From assembly GCA_003153555.1 (NCBI GenBank), contig PLZS01000064.1, positions 62,001 to 126,000 of the forward strand: a stretch of 64,000 nt of DNA. Direction: 5' to 3'. Shown here in pieces: positions 34,717 to 45,450 of this stretch. The position numbers and the translations under genes are program-made. Under the pieces are notes generated by a model. That model had not been told where the DNA came from. It was given only the letters and a program-made list of their open reading frames with translations, and ran no database searches. This DNA is from Candidatus Melainabacteria bacterium (lineage in GTDB: Bacteria; Cyanobacteriota; Vampirovibrionia; Obscuribacterales; Obscuribacteraceae). The stretch's first letter is position 1. The number at the start of each line of letters is the position of its first letter.

Positions 34717-37104
34717 TTAATAGGGCCATTTCCAGTCACGTATTTCCGGCATGTCTTCGCCGTGTTTTGTAATGTAATTCTTGTGGTCAATTAGTTTATT
34801 TCGAAGATATTGCTTACCGCGAGCAGCTTCATATTTCAAACTGGCCACGCGCTCAAAGACATCGCCAGCGAGATTGAAACGATCCATTTCGTTCATAACA
34901 CACATGTCGAATGGCGTTGTTGTGGTCCCTTCTTCTTTATAGCCACGCACATGAATATTGTGATGGTTCAGGCGTCGGTAAGTGAGTCGATGAATCAACC
35001 ACGGGTATCCGTGATAAGCAAAGATCACAGGTTTGTCTTCGGTGAAGATTGAATTGAAGTCAGAATCGTCTAGCCCATGCGGATGCTCGCTGGTTGGTTG
35101 CAGCTTCATCAGATCAACGACATTGACCACTCTTATCTTCAGTGTCGGAACCAGGTTACGCAATATTGCCACTGCAGCTAGTATCTCCAATGTCGGCACG
35201 TCGCCTGCACACGCCATAACGACATCCGGCTCGGAGCCCTGATCCGAACTAGCCCAATCCCAAATTGATATCCCGGCTGTGCAGTGCTTAATTGCAGCAT
35301 CAATATCCAGATATTGCAGAGCCGGTTGTTTGCCAGCGACGATAATATTGACGTAGTTTCGACTACGCAAACAGTGGTCGGTCACGGATAGAAGTGTGTT
35401 GGCATCCGGCGGCAGATATACACGGATCACGTTTGCCGACTTGTTTACGCAATGATCGATAAAACCGGGATCCTGATGGCTAAACCCGTTGTGATCTTGG
35501 CGCCATACATGAGACGTCAACAAGTAATTCAGCGATGCGATCGGTTTGCGCCAGGGAATCTTCTTGGTCACCTTCAACCATTTGGCATGCTGATTGAACA
35601 TCGAATCAATGATATGGATGAAAGCTTCGTAACAAGAAAAGAATCCATGTCGACCGGTCAGCAGGTACCCTTCCAACCAGCCCTGACACAGGTGCTCACT
35701 CAAAACTTCCATGACCCGACCGGTGCGACTGACATGATCATCGCTTGGAAGAATTTCGCCATAAGACATTCTTTCGGTAACTTCAAAAACATCTCCCAAT
35801 CGATTAGATGCAGTCTCATCTGGACCCATCAACCTGAAGTTATCCGGATTTTTCTGGATGATATCGCGCAGAAAACTGCCCATGACTCTGGTTGCTTCGC
35901 CTTCAATTACCGCCGGCTTATCCACCTGCACTGCATAGTTCCGGAAATCAGGAAATTTCAACTCTTTAAGAAGAACGCCACCATTGGCATGCGGATTTGC
36001 ACCCATTCTTCGTTCGCCCATTGGAGCCAATTCTGCAAACTCAGCATTGAATGTTCCGTTTTTGTCGAATAGTTCTTCAGGCTTGTAGCTACGCATCCAA
36101 TCTTCCAACATCTTCAGATGCTCGGGATTTGTTGCCAGCCCCGTCAGTGGCACCTGGTGCGCTCTGAACGTTCCCTCGATCTGAATGCCATCAACTACTT
36201 TCGGACCGGTCCAGCCCTTGAGAGTGCGCATTACAATCATCGGCCATTGCGGACGACTCTCGACATTATTTTCCCTAGCATCTTTTTGGATCTGGGCGAT
36301 TTCACCGTATATGGTATCAAGAGTCTGCGCCATTGTTTGATGAACTGTATTGGGATCATCACCCTCCACAAAATATGCTTTGTAACCATAACCACTAAAC
36401 AGATCAGTCAGCTCAGCATCACTTAAACGCGCCAAGACAGTTGGTCCTGCGATCTTATATCCGTTCAAATGCAGAATTGGTAACACGGCACCATCTCTAG
36501 CTGGATTCAAAAACTTATTCGAATGCCAACTAGCTGCAAGCGGTCCAGTCTCAGCTTCACCATCACCGATAACGCAACAGACGAAAAGATCGGGATTATC
36601 AAAGGCTGCACCGAAAGCATGAACGAGCGCATAGCCCAATTCACCGCCCTCGTGAATCGAACCTGGAGTTTCAGGGGCAACGTGACTGGGAATTCCGCCT
36701 GGAAATGAAAATTGCTTGAATAAATGCTTCATTCCATCTTCATCTTTAGTGATGAGTGGATAAAACTCAGTGTACGTTCCTTCTAAGTAAGTGTTGGCTA
36801 CCAGCCCCGGTCCACCGTGACCGGGACCGGTGACGTAAATCATGTTTAAATCATGCTTTTTGATCAGCCGATTCATATGAACGTAGATCAAGTTAAGACC
36901 GGGAGTAGTGCCCCAATGTCCCAAGAGTCTTGGTTTGACATGTTTCAGTTCCAGCGGCACTTTGAGCAGCGGATTGTCCATCAAATAAATTTGACCGACA
37001 GACAAATAATTGGCAGCTCGCCAATAAGCGTTCATCTTGAGGAGTTCTGCACTGGACAAAGGTCCCTGCGTCTTAGTCAGAGCATCTTGAGTTGCGGACA
37101 TCAT
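34717..37104 (-). CDS. xfp: xylulose-5-phosphate/fructose-6-phosphate phosphoketolase
   Basis: 795 residues, the usual length. [19 protein letters not shown], the TPP-proximal [10 protein letters not shown]-type loop ([19 protein letters not shown]), [20 protein letters not shown] (the TPP/Mg motif) and [15 protein letters not shown] are all conserved. It splits xylulose-5-P or fructose-6-P with phosphate into acetyl phosphate and a tetrose or triose phosphate, giving ATP by substrate-level phosphorylation. It has two tandem ATG codons preceded by AGGTG. It is transcribed ahead of glgP. Confidence 0.96.
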   Translation of the reverse strand: MMSATQDALTKTQGPLSSAELLKMNAYWRAANYLSVGQIYLMDNPLLKVPLELKHVKPRLLGHWGTTPGLNLIYVHMNRLIKKHDLNMIYVTGPGHGGPGLVANTYLEGTYTEFYPLITKDEDGMKHLFKQFSFPGGIPSHVAPETPGSIHEGGELGYALVHAFGAAFDNPDLFVCCVIGDGEAETGPLAASWHSNKFLNPARDGAVLPILHLNGYKIAGPTVLARLSDAELTDLFSGYGYKAYFVEGDDPNTVHQTMAQTLDTIYGEIAQIQKDARENNVESRPQWPMIVMRTLKGWTGPKVVDGIQIEGTFRAHQVPLTGLATNPEHLKMLEDWMRSYKPEELFDKNGTFNAEFAELAPMGERRMGANPHANGGVLLKELKFPDFRNYAVQVDKPAVIEGEATRVMGSFLRDIIQKNPDNFRLMGPDETASNRLGDVFEVTERMSYGEILPSDDHVSRTGRVMEVLSEHLCQGWLEGYLLTGRHGFFSCYEAFIHIIDSMFNQHAKWLKVTKKIPWRKPIASLNYLLTSHVWRQDHNGFSHQDPGFIDHCVNKSANVIRVYLPPDANTLLSVTDHCLRSRNYVNIIVAGKQPALQYLDIDAAIKHCTAGISIWDWASSDQGSEPDVVMACAGDVPTLEILAAVAILRNLVPTLKIRVVNVVDLMKLQPTSEHPHGLDDSDFNSIFTEDKPVIFAYHGYPWLIHRLTYRRLNHHNIHVRGYKEEGTTTTPFDMCVMNEMDRFNLAGDVFERVASLKYEAARGKQYLRNKLIDHKNYITKHGEDMPEIRDWKWPY
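36303..36316. repeat. CACCGTATATGGTA site inside xfp
   Basis: Two mismatches from CACCATATATGGTG, in coding sequence. It is the weakest member of the site family. Confidence 0.4.
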
Positions 37105-37316
37105 TGCACCTGTATTGAGCGAAGCAAGAAAAAGGTATTACAGGCTACTTGGAGCCCTGGTAATCTCAACATTAACGCGAATTATTTTCGCAGGTAAAAG
37201 AGCCCACGTCCAGTCTTTACGGACTTTTGTTTGCAAGATCGCTTGACAATTGGGCCGGCTGGTCAAGTTCTCCTCCGTAATTTGGGCATAACTAGGACAC
37301 AATGAGGAGTTCGGGT

Positions 37317-38393
37317 ATGCAAAGCTGGTCAAAAATCAAATCCATGTTAATCGATACTGTTGACACTCGACCAAGTCCTGAATCGTCGAAATACGACGAA
37401 AAGATTTGCCCAGCTTGCCGCAGAACCTTTTCCAAAAAACTGGTGGTTTGTAAAAGTGACGGCACCCTTCTAATCAGCCTACTCAACGTAAGCTTCGCTC
37501 ATCGCCGCTTAGCAAATGACATGGGCAATGGTTTGGCCGAGAGCCAGTACAAGATGCAAGGTATGCTCGGAGAAGGTGATTTGACAACAGCTTTCAACGC
37601 ATTCGACGTTGAAACGAAGTCTTCTGTTGTGATCAAAGTGATTAAATCTCACGTCCTTGGAAATTCAAGAAGGCTGCACCGTTTCGCCAAAAGTCTGGAG
37701 GAAACAATTGGCTTAAGGCACGAAGGAATCGCTAAAGTAATCGACGTAGCGATAACGAGAGACAGAAATAGCAGCTATTCCATTTCACAACTTTTCATAG
37801 TCACAGAAAAACTCAACGGCATGAACTTGAAGAGAATCCTCTCAGACTTTGGCATCTTAGCACCATATGTGGTGATTGAAGCGATGATTCAGGTATGCGA
37901 AACGCTAGCTTATGCAGCCAATATAGGTTGGCTACACAAGGATCTTAAGCCAAGCAACATCTATCTTTCTGTCAAAGACGATCAATTACTAGTAAAAATT
38001 TGCGACTTTGGAGTTGCCGATAGATTGTTCAGTAACTGCGAATGGGAAAGCAAAGGCACCAAAACAGGAAGCCTTTACGGAAACGCCGCCTACATGTGTC
38101 CAGATGTAATTTTCGGTGGCGAGCACTCTGTAACTTCGGAAATTTACTCGCTTGGTTGCGTCATGTATCACCTTTTGAAAGGCATGCCACCATTTGAAGG
38201 TCTGAACGACTTCGGTACACTCATGAAGCATCGGGACGAAGAGGCGCGACCGTTTGCCCCTGAGCTAAAAATTCCTGCCGAGTTGGAGACTGTCGTGATG
38301 AAGTGCCTGCAAAAGCAACAAGAGAACAGATATCAAAGCTTCGATGACCTGGCAAAGTCCTTGAATGCGATCAAGAACATTTCTGCGAGCTGA
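37317..38393 (+). CDS. Ser/Thr protein kinase with N-terminal Cys motif
   Basis: 358 residues from ATG 37317, which has AGGAG 7 bases upstream; ATG 37302 is less well placed. The N-terminal segment has CPACRRTF and a third Cys in LVVCKSDG, a possible small zinc-binding motif. Kinase domain: the glycine loop is altered (GEGDLTTAF), the ATP lysine is in VVIKVIK, the catalytic loop reads HKDLKPSN (Lys for the usual Arg) and DFGVAD is intact. There is no membrane span, unlike the 538 kinase. It is probably an active soluble kinase with unknown targets. It is divergent from xfp. Confidence 0.88.
   Translation: MQSWSKIKSMLIDTVDTRPSPESSKYDEKICPACRRTFSKKLVVCKSDGTLLISLLNVSFAHRRLANDMGNGLAESQYKMQGMLGEGDLTTAFNAFDVETKSSVVIKVIKSHVLGNSRRLHRFAKSLEETIGLRHEGIAKVIDVAITRDRNSSYSISQLFIVTEKLNGMNLKRILSDFGILAPYVVIEAMIQVCETLAYAANIGWLHKDLKPSNIYLSVKDDQLLVKICDFGVADRLFSNCEWESKGTKTGSLYGNAAYMCPDVIFGGEHSVTSEIYSLGCVMYHLLKGMPPFEGLNDFGTLMKHRDEEARPFAPELKIPAELETVVMKCLQKQQENRYQSFDDLAKSLNAIKNISAS
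37861..37874. repeat. CACCATATGTGGTG site inside the kinase gene
   Basis: One mismatch from the perfect palindrome at 24520-24533, in coding sequence. Confidence 0.55.
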
Positions 38394-38521
38394 GTTACGG
38401 CAGCTTTCAAGAGCTGATCGCGAATTCCTCATCAGTTAAGCCTATCGGCGTATGTCCTCTTGAATGCCAAACTTAAACCGATCGTGGTATTCTTTCATAT
38501 GCCTCCTTGCAAGACCACTTT

Positions 38522-38601
38522 GGGCGAGTGGCGGAATTGGCAGACGCGCTAGACTTAGGATCTAGTCCGCAAGGGTCAGGGTTCAAGTCCCTGCTCGCCC
38601 A
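38522..38601 (+). tRNA. tRNA-Leu (anticodon TAG)
   Basis: Acceptor GGGCGAG/CTCGCCC, anticodon stem CTAGA/TCTAG with loop CTTAGGA, a long variable arm, and T arm GGTTCAAGTCC. CCA is only partly encoded. It marks the left border of the defence island. Confidence 0.94.
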
Positions 38602-38614
38602 ATCAATCAGAGTT

Positions 38615-38640
38615 TCCGCCGAAAGGCGGATTTTCTTTTT
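38615..38640 (+). terminator. intrinsic terminator after tRNA-Leu
   Basis: TCCGCC-GAAA-GGCGGA stem with a tetraloop, followed by TTTTCTTTTT. A strong rho-independent terminator. Confidence 0.92.
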
Positions 38641-38877
38641 AGAGCTGTTGATGCAAAAGGTAACACAGGAGTAACAAAGATAGAAATCAACGTCTCCATC
38701 AGGGAGCGAAAATTCATCGCTGCGAGTGAGGGACGACCTGTAAAATCGTCTTAAATCCGTTTACGGACCAATATTCAATCCAGGGCTATTTTCAGTAATT
38801 ATGGAAACCGAGTACTAGCATTGATTCAGTAGTTGCCGCCAGCAGTATCACGCATCTTGAACTTAGGGGACGTTGAA

Positions 38878-40323
38878 ATGGATCAACAGAGTTTGTTCGC
38901 CGAGTTCGAGGTTGCTGGGATATGGTGGGTTCCTGGAAGCGAACATAAAGTTAAAGGCAAACTGCACTATAGCCCGACATCAGTGGCGACGTTAAAAATG
39001 GATGGTGTCCTCGAAGCTTCGGATCGAGATACCATGCTTGATGGCATGATAGTTGTTCACGGCGAAGACAGAAGCAGAAAACCTTGGACACTTCTCAAGG
39101 CGTTCGAACAAACCTTTAACCCGGAACGTTTCGACGGAAATCACACCACTTCCACAGTAATAGCAAGCTACTTAGTAAGCGGGGTGCACCTGCTGTCACT
39201 TGCAGATCTCAAAGTAGACTTGGTTGAACTGTCATTTCCAGGACTCGCCAAATCACTAAAACAAGGTTCCAATATAACTTCGGATCTCTCGGAAATACAC
39301 GATCAGATAACAATCAAATGGCAGCGTCCATCCGAATTCGCGCTGCGTTTGGAAGGCTCGAAGGTTGTTCTCTCTTCGCACTGGTATCCAACATACAGCG
39401 GTTCATCAAAAGAAACGTCCCTCCGCGAATGCCCTATTTTGCGCCTGAAATTTGATGAAGCCACAAGTTATGAATTGATCCAACCGCTTATCATGCATCT
39501 TCGAAACCTGCTGATCACGCTCCACGGTATGCCCTGCCCAATTTTAGATCTATCGATTGAAAACCCGCTTGGACCCGGAAATCCCGATATAAAAGCCTTT
39601 TTTGGACAAAGTTGCTCTTCGAACTTTCCGACCGATCCTTTGTGGATCAATATGCTAGTGCCGTTATTCAAAATTTCGCCAGAAACTTTTGATTCTGTCA
39701 TTACGAAATGGTTTGAGCTGTCGTCTGAGACGAAGTTTGCGGTCAATTGGTTTTGTGGATTAGTTCTGTTGCCGACGCCTTACAATCACATCGATTTTGT
39801 AAATCTAGTTCAATCGCTCGAATCCCTCCATCGCTCCTTTAATGGCGACGAATTTCTGACAAAACAAGAATTTAAACCAGTTAAAAATGCACTCAGAGAA
39901 AGACTTGCTGAATTGAATCTGTCCGATAGCCACAAAGAATATATCAGCACCACAATTGGCACCGCAAACCGGTATCCACAAAAGGGTCGCCTGGTTGAAT
40001 TATTCAACTATCTGCCTGGTGAGCTTGGCTCTCAAGTAGCGCTTAGTCCTGAGTCTTTTGCACAACTGGTGGTGAATACAAGAAACTACGCGACACACCT
40101 GGATCCAAAGGCAGAAAAGAAGTCGATGACAGCCGAAGAGGTAACGTTCGCCAACTTTGGCTTAAAAGTCTTTTTTCGTATGCTGCTTCTAAATGCCATT
40201 GGTATTGATTCAAAGACGATCTTGGAAGGGCTTAAGCATCACGCTGATTTTCAACATTTTCGATCTTGCGTGCCGTGGGATAAACGAACGCTTGGCGAAA
40301 AGGACGAATGCGAAACACATTGA
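38878..40323 (+). CDS. apeA: ApeA-type HEPN abortive-infection protein
   Basis: 481 residues from ATG 38878 with GGGGA upstream. The N-terminus (AGIWWVPGSEHKVKGKLHYS) matches the ApeA N-terminal beta domain. The C-terminus (VVNTRNYATHLDPKAEKKS) is the ApeA HEPN domain with the Rx4H RNase motif RNYATH. Known family: ApeA defends against phage by cleaving cellular RNA and arresting infected cells. It is the first gene of the island, 57 bases ahead of the STAND NTPase gene on the same strand, so co-expression is likely. Confidence 0.82.
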   Translation: MDQQSLFAEFEVAGIWWVPGSEHKVKGKLHYSPTSVATLKMDGVLEASDRDTMLDGMIVVHGEDRSRKPWTLLKAFEQTFNPERFDGNHTTSTVIASYLVSGVHLLSLADLKVDLVELSFPGLAKSLKQGSNITSDLSEIHDQITIKWQRPSEFALRLEGSKVVLSSHWYPTYSGSSKETSLRECPILRLKFDEATSYELIQPLIMHLRNLLITLHGMPCPILDLSIENPLGPGNPDIKAFFGQSCSSNFPTDPLWINMLVPLFKISPETFDSVITKWFELSSETKFAVNWFCGLVLLPTPYNHIDFVNLVQSLESLHRSFNGDEFLTKQEFKPVKNALRERLAELNLSDSHKEYISTTIGTANRYPQKGRLVELFNYLPGELGSQVALSPESFAQLVVNTRNYATHLDPKAEKKSMTAEEVTFANFGLKVFFRMLLLNAIGIDSKTILEGLKHHADFQHFRSCVPWDKRTLGEKDECETH

Positions 40324-40380
40324 TCGAATAGTTGCTCAACCAGATTTTCACGGAAGCACATGAAAACGAAGAGAGATTGA

Positions 40381-42720
40381 ATGGGCAATTCAGCAAAGTC
40401 ATCACAAACTAAAAGGGCGTCCAGTCGCGGTGGACAAGCCATGCAATCTGGTGCCGACTATCAGGCACGAGTAGCGGCGTGGCTGGCAGTCAGGTCACTC
40501 GCAGAACGTTCCATCGCTGAAAAAATCGACTGCCCAAATGCATTCTTCGTGGAGAGTTTATTCTGTGAAGCTCCCGTCGCAGTCGATGATACGATCGCCG
40601 AGTCAAACGATGGTGATGTCTCCTACTGGCAGGCTAAGCATACAATCAATTTCAGTGAAGCGCCATCCTCAGACTTTCGAAAAACCATCGATCAGTTTGT
40701 TGACCAGTTCGTTGCGGGCAAAAGTGGCACTAGTAGATTTGAGCGTCCTCTGGACTCGCAGAGGGATCGATTTATTCTTGTCACTTCGAGTAGTGCGTCC
40801 GGAACAATAACTGGAACTATTAGGAAAGCCCTGAAAAAGTTGGCAGCCGTGCCAATTGGAATGAGTCGTACAAAGTACCTGACCACAACCGAGAGAAGCT
40901 ACATCGCAAAAATTGAGAAAGCAATTCGTGCTCGCTTCAAACTGTTAAAGTTTAGCCCTGATGCGGCTGATCTTCAAACAATTCTTTCCCTCACTCGCAT
41001 TGTAATCTTAGATCTTGACGATGATCAAACTGACTATGAGTATTGCGAAGACCTGTTAACTCAACTGGTTGTATCGTCACCGCAACAAGCCAAAGCCGCG
41101 CTTTCAATTCTTTTTCAGAAATCAATGACCTATGCGAAGCAGGGCACGGGTGCGTCATTATCAGGATTGCAGGATTTGCTGTTCTTAGCAAACATAGAGA
41201 TAAAGGCACGTCCTTCATTTCAAGCGGATGTCGAAAAACTTAAAGCTTACACTACCTCGGTTTTGTCGCGACTAAAACTGCATTCTCATTTCATTCATCG
41301 GGGAATACCAATCAAACTGAAACGGGGCTGCGATAAAGAGCTGCTGGACTTTGCCCAAACGCGCTCTTGCTTAGTCATAGGGGAACCTGGAATAGGAAAG
41401 TCAGCAGAATTATTCGAGTTGTCCAAGCAACTGGATGATGCCGGTCACAACGTGTTTCTTATCGCTCTGGATACGCTAGACTGCTCTTCGACTTCGTCGC
41501 TAAAAACAGAACTTGACGGATTAGAACACGACTTACCTGAAATTCTAAGAAATTGGAAGGGCATAAAACCTGGCATATTTCTGGTTGATTCACTCGACTC
41601 GGCTAAATCCGAGCCATCGCAAAGAATAATTCGAGAAACAATTGAAGCAATCCTGAAGCACTGCCCGCAATGGCACGTAGTCGCATCCGTGCGAAAGTAT
41701 GATTTGCGTTATGGATTCGGATTTTCAAAGATATTTGCTGGGATTCCGAATGCGTCATTCAACGATCCTGACTTTAGTAACGTTGTACACATCAATATTC
41801 CTCGCCTGGAAGATTCTGACCTAGACCAACTAGCTAGCGATAATCCAGACTTTGGTGCAGTCCTGTCGAACGCAACCTCAAGTTTAAAAGATCTTTTGAA
41901 GGTCCCATTCAATCTACACCTTTTGTTCGAAATACTGGGAGGTGATACCCCCGCGTCTGAATTACATGCAGTTCGTTCACAAGTTGAACTTTTGGAAAAA
42001 TTCTGGTGTAAGCGAGTCGTGGGAACAGATATTGGCGTTACCAATGTAAGAGAACTAGCCCTCAAGAACGTCGTCAACGAAATGATGAAGGTTAAATCAT
42101 TGCGCGCAGACCGCTTGAAAGTGTTCAGCGACAGCGCTTTGAGTCAGACTTTGCCTCATTTACTAAGCTGTGACGTGTTAAATTACTGGCGTTACAAGTC
42201 GCAAACAGTGCCCGATCAGCGATTTGTGACTTTCGGGCACAATCTCCTCTTCGACTTTACCGTCAGCAAAGTTTGGTTGGAAGCAGACTGCGCGCAACTC
42301 ACGATTCAATTACACAACGACCGACAAATTGCCCTATTCGCAAGAAACGCTCTTTGTTTTTACTTTCAAAGTATTTGGCTCGCTGATATAGAAATGTTTT
42401 GGCGAGACACACTAAAAATCGAATCAGATCCTGCGGTTACAAATTTGGCTAAAACGGCTCCACCGGCGGTGGCAGCTGTTAGCGCATCGACAATTTCCGA
42501 TCTAGAGCCTCTCGTTTTGATGCTGGACAACCCTACAGAAACTATTTACGCAAAGAAAATTTTGAGGCATTTGACGAGGGCACTTCTAGCGGATGGACAA
42601 AGAGGACCTCTATGGCAACGGAAACAGCTTTGGCTTTCATTCGTGCTCGAAATTTCAAAGAACGCTGATCGCCACGTACTATTTGAAGCGACAAGCCTTT
42701 TGAGGGAACTTTATGTCTAA
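40381..42720 (+). CDS. nuclease-STAND NTPase, putative antiviral effector
   Basis: 779 residues. The N-terminal 130 residues form a Cap4-like PD-(D/E)xK nuclease: GADYQARVAAWLAV, VDD (69-70) and SYWQAKHT (QAK 84-86). A STAND-type P-loop domain follows: Walker A GEPGIGKS (334-341) and Walker B GIFLVDSLD (398-406), with VVASVRKYDLRY as a sensor-like strand. The C-terminal 300 residues are helical. The architecture resembles Avs proteins, whose C-terminal sensor binds a phage protein and triggers the nuclease. Here the large sensor seems to be the next gene, whose start overlaps by 8 bases. Specificity is unknown. Confidence 0.75.
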   Translation: MGNSAKSSQTKRASSRGGQAMQSGADYQARVAAWLAVRSLAERSIAEKIDCPNAFFVESLFCEAPVAVDDTIAESNDGDVSYWQAKHTINFSEAPSSDFRKTIDQFVDQFVAGKSGTSRFERPLDSQRDRFILVTSSSASGTITGTIRKALKKLAAVPIGMSRTKYLTTTERSYIAKIEKAIRARFKLLKFSPDAADLQTILSLTRIVILDLDDDQTDYEYCEDLLTQLVVSSPQQAKAALSILFQKSMTYAKQGTGASLSGLQDLLFLANIEIKARPSFQADVEKLKAYTTSVLSRLKLHSHFIHRGIPIKLKRGCDKELLDFAQTRSCLVIGEPGIGKSAELFELSKQLDDAGHNVFLIALDTLDCSSTSSLKTELDGLEHDLPEILRNWKGIKPGIFLVDSLDSAKSEPSQRIIRETIEAILKHCPQWHVVASVRKYDLRYGFGFSKIFAGIPNASFNDPDFSNVVHINIPRLEDSDLDQLASDNPDFGAVLSNATSSLKDLLKVPFNLHLLFEILGGDTPASELHAVRSQVELLEKFWCKRVVGTDIGVTNVRELALKNVVNEMMKVKSLRADRLKVFSDSALSQTLPHLLSCDVLNYWRYKSQTVPDQRFVTFGHNLLFDFTVSKVWLEADCAQLTIQLHNDRQIALFARNALCFYFQSIWLADIEMFWRDTLKIESDPAVTNLAKTAPPAVAAVSASTISDLEPLVLMLDNPTETIYAKKILRHLTRALLADGQRGPLWQRKQLWLSFVLEISKNADRHVLFEATSLLRELYV

Positions 42721-45202
42721 TTCCGCGCATGACGCAGTTGCAAATCACGCAGCGCGGCACCTATTAAAGCGGGCTCGAACGCTAAACGTAAACAACATGT
42801 GGCTCATGTCTTCGTTGATAAAAACTATTACTAGAACTTATCAGGCCTGCCCCGTAGAGTCACTGGAGATAATCCGCCAATCTCTTAGACCTCCTGAGCT
42901 TCCGGTGTCTGGATTTTTGGAACTTGAGTGGCTGGTTGATGATTTAAAGATTTTACTGAACGCGAATCCCACATTAGTTGCCGAAATTTATCAGGCGGCC
43001 TTTTCATTCGAAGTGACTAGCGATGAGCCGTTAGCATTTGGAGCCAGTATTCTATTACCTCTATCATCGACTCCACAACAAGTCTTCAATATGACGCGTC
43101 GACAGTTAATCGATGGCTTCGGAGACTTTTTAATTAAGGAACCCGAACTAGCTACGCTGGTCATGCTTTCGATAATGACAAATTATATCGAGGCTGAGCA
43201 CACGCTCGACAGGACGAACAAATGGTATCAACCAAGAACATGGGCAACACCGGGTGAAACTCACACCCTGAAACCAGATTTGTGCGCAATCTGGGGAACG
43301 CTGCATAGTCATTACTCGCCACCAGCACTTGGCGATATATTCGAAAAGAAGCTCCTGTCCATGATTGAAGAAGGAGGTGCCGGTGCCGTTGTTACCATAT
43401 TATTATCGTTGATGAAAAATGCCGAATATGCATATTTCTGGCGAATCATTATACGAACTGCACTGCACCTTGATGTCGAAAAAATTTCCGACTTAAAAAT
43501 TCTCGAAGCACTTCCGCTTCTTTTATGTGACGACACTCTGGTACCAATGTGTAACTTGATAGATGCAATCTACGAAAAAATAGATAACGGCACAAAAGTA
43601 CGGATAGAGAAATATTTGCTTGAATCAAGTGCAGATGAGGTCGAAAAGACGCAAAAGAACAAAGTCGAAATACGCTTTCTGGGACAAATTGGAGCGAGAT
43701 TATTCACTGATGAGGCAAAAACAAAGTGGCACCAGCCAACTAACAAACAAAGCTCACTATCTAAACTGACGGCTCCCTCTTCGTTCTTTGAAAATTCTTT
43801 AGCAAGTTCAAACGAACTTCCGAAAGAGATTTTTGACTTACTTGGAACTTTGCGCTCTTATAGTTTCGGTCACACAGACATTGAGCAGACTCGGCTTTTT
43901 AGTTCTTTCAAAACATTATACGATTTCGCATCAAATGAAAAAAATAAAGACGAGCCAAAAGAATCTGTTCTGTCGGCGTTGGCATTTGCTGGACAGAAGG
44001 CTGCTAAGAATGTGAATGAGCTAGCCTCGACAGATCAGCGTCAATTGTTAAAACGATTACTAATTCTTACAACAACTAGCAAATTTCCTAAAGCCGATAC
44101 GAACGATGTCATAGACCTTGCGACAGGAACTCGAATTGATGCCGTCGAAGGGTTGCTAGCGATGGGACGAACGAAGGAGTTGGTCGATGAGGAATATCTC
44201 CAAACAATTGAAAGACTGCTGACTGATCCAAACAGCAGTGTCAGATCCCGCGCCTTCTATTTCCTTTGGAATTTGTTTGAATGTGAACGCGACTTTGTTA
44301 TTGCCAAACTTTCCCTGGCGACTGTCACCGAACCAAGCGAACTCGTGCTGAGCCAAATGGTGAATTCGTTTTATGTACTATGTGGCATGGAGCCAGATTG
44401 CATTCTGAGATTAACCAGATGCGTTTGGCATCGGATACGCTATACAGAGTCAGCAAAAGATGGAAGGCATGGTTGCATGGGAATTTTTCTCGGTCTGGCA
44501 CTAGGGCGAAATATGACTTCTGGTACTAACACACTTCATTACATCAATCACCGAATAGTAAGCTTTATTGATGATATTCAATTTCTTCTTGCAAATCTTT
44601 CTGAAGGTTTAGCGCTTCGATTTCAGCCTGAAGGTTTCAACCGTGCAGAAATGCAAAACAACACCATCGACTTTGCACTACAGGTGGTGACACATGTTGA
44701 AGACGAGTTTGCGAAATTGTCCGAAAGTAACTTTGGTGACAAAGAATTGACACGAGCGTTAGCAAGCTGTTCCATGAACCTAGCACTTTCCATCTCGAAC
44801 GCATTGGACTTGTTTCGTCAAGATCAGGAAACCTTTGCTCAGAACACAACGGAATTGCTTCTAAAACTTTCGCCGGTCATTGAAACACTCGCAAGACTTG
44901 GATTTCCAGAGACAGTGCATTACATCATCGATACTCTTTCGCCAGTAGTTGAGTTGCTGCCGGAGCAGATACTAATTTGGATTGCGGAGTTCGCCAAATC
45001 TGCCGAAAAATTTGGCTATCAAAATGACCGCCTTGCAGCGGATCAAATAATTGCACTCTTACATCGCTACTTAGCTGACTTCCGCCACATATTCCAGGAG
45101 CAAGTTGAATGCCGAGATGCTTTGCTTGACATTCTGGACACGATTGTTGGTTGGCCCGAATCGAGAACCCTCGTACATCGACTGGACGAAGTTTTCAACT
45201 AA
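42713..45202 (+). CDS. large helical-repeat protein, putative sensor of the STAND system
   Basis: 829 residues, almost wholly alpha-helical with irregular HEAT/TPR-like repeats (IERLLTDPNSSVRSRAFYFL, LTRCVWHRIRYTESAKDGRH). No catalytic motif. The ATG overlaps the upstream stop (ATGTCTAA), which couples translation. In known Avs proteins the equivalent repeats are fused to the NTPase and recognise phage terminase or portal; here they may be split off. A simple frameshift of one longer gene is possible but less likely, because a normal start sits at the overlap. Function is inferred only from context. Confidence 0.65.
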   Translation: MSNSAHDAVANHAARHLLKRARTLNVNNMWLMSSLIKTITRTYQACPVESLEIIRQSLRPPELPVSGFLELEWLVDDLKILLNANPTLVAEIYQAAFSFEVTSDEPLAFGASILLPLSSTPQQVFNMTRRQLIDGFGDFLIKEPELATLVMLSIMTNYIEAEHTLDRTNKWYQPRTWATPGETHTLKPDLCAIWGTLHSHYSPPALGDIFEKKLLSMIEEGGAGAVVTILLSLMKNAEYAYFWRIIIRTALHLDVEKISDLKILEALPLLLCDDTLVPMCNLIDAIYEKIDNGTKVRIEKYLLESSADEVEKTQKNKVEIRFLGQIGARLFTDEAKTKWHQPTNKQSSLSKLTAPSSFFENSLASSNELPKEIFDLLGTLRSYSFGHTDIEQTRLFSSFKTLYDFASNEKNKDEPKESVLSALAFAGQKAAKNVNELASTDQRQLLKRLLILTTTSKFPKADTNDVIDLATGTRIDAVEGLLAMGRTKELVDEEYLQTIERLLTDPNSSVRSRAFYFLWNLFECERDFVIAKLSLATVTEPSELVLSQMVNSFYVLCGMEPDCILRLTRCVWHRIRYTESAKDGRHGCMGIFLGLALGRNMTSGTNTLHYINHRIVSFIDDIQFLLANLSEGLALRFQPEGFNRAEMQNNTIDFALQVVTHVEDEFAKLSESNFGDKELTRALASCSMNLALSISNALDLFRQDQETFAQNTTELLLKLSPVIETLARLGFPETVHYIIDTLSPVVELLPEQILIWIAEFAKSAEKFGYQNDRLAADQIIALLHRYLADFRHIFQEQVECRDALLDILDTIVGWPESRTLVHRLDEVFN

Positions 45203-45450
45203 TCCCTAGTGTGCGTGCTTGAACCGTTCATGATTATGGACCACTACTTTGCGAGACCAATTCATTTGACAGCCACCAACTTGTCACGCAGCAAAGATTG
45301 AAGGTCACGAGCAAAGTTTCGCTGGAAGATGAAAAGTGCCAATTTGACAACCCGGCTTAGGTATACTAGTGCCCCTAAAAGCCGGTTTAAGCGGAGTCGA
45401 GATGATCGGCTGCAATTTTTGGCAGAACCTAGATAAGAGGCCTAGATTGA

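Noticed and set aside
35452-36072. 206-residue frame antisense to the phosphoketolase gene
   Set aside because: The opposite strand is a full-length, well conserved xfp; the antisense frame has no protein-like pattern or ribosome site.
42700-42730. STAND NTPase and helical protein as one gene broken by a frameshift
   Set aside because: The overlap ATGTCTAA gives a proper start and stop as in coupled genes, and both proteins are intact; kept as an alternative within the finding.
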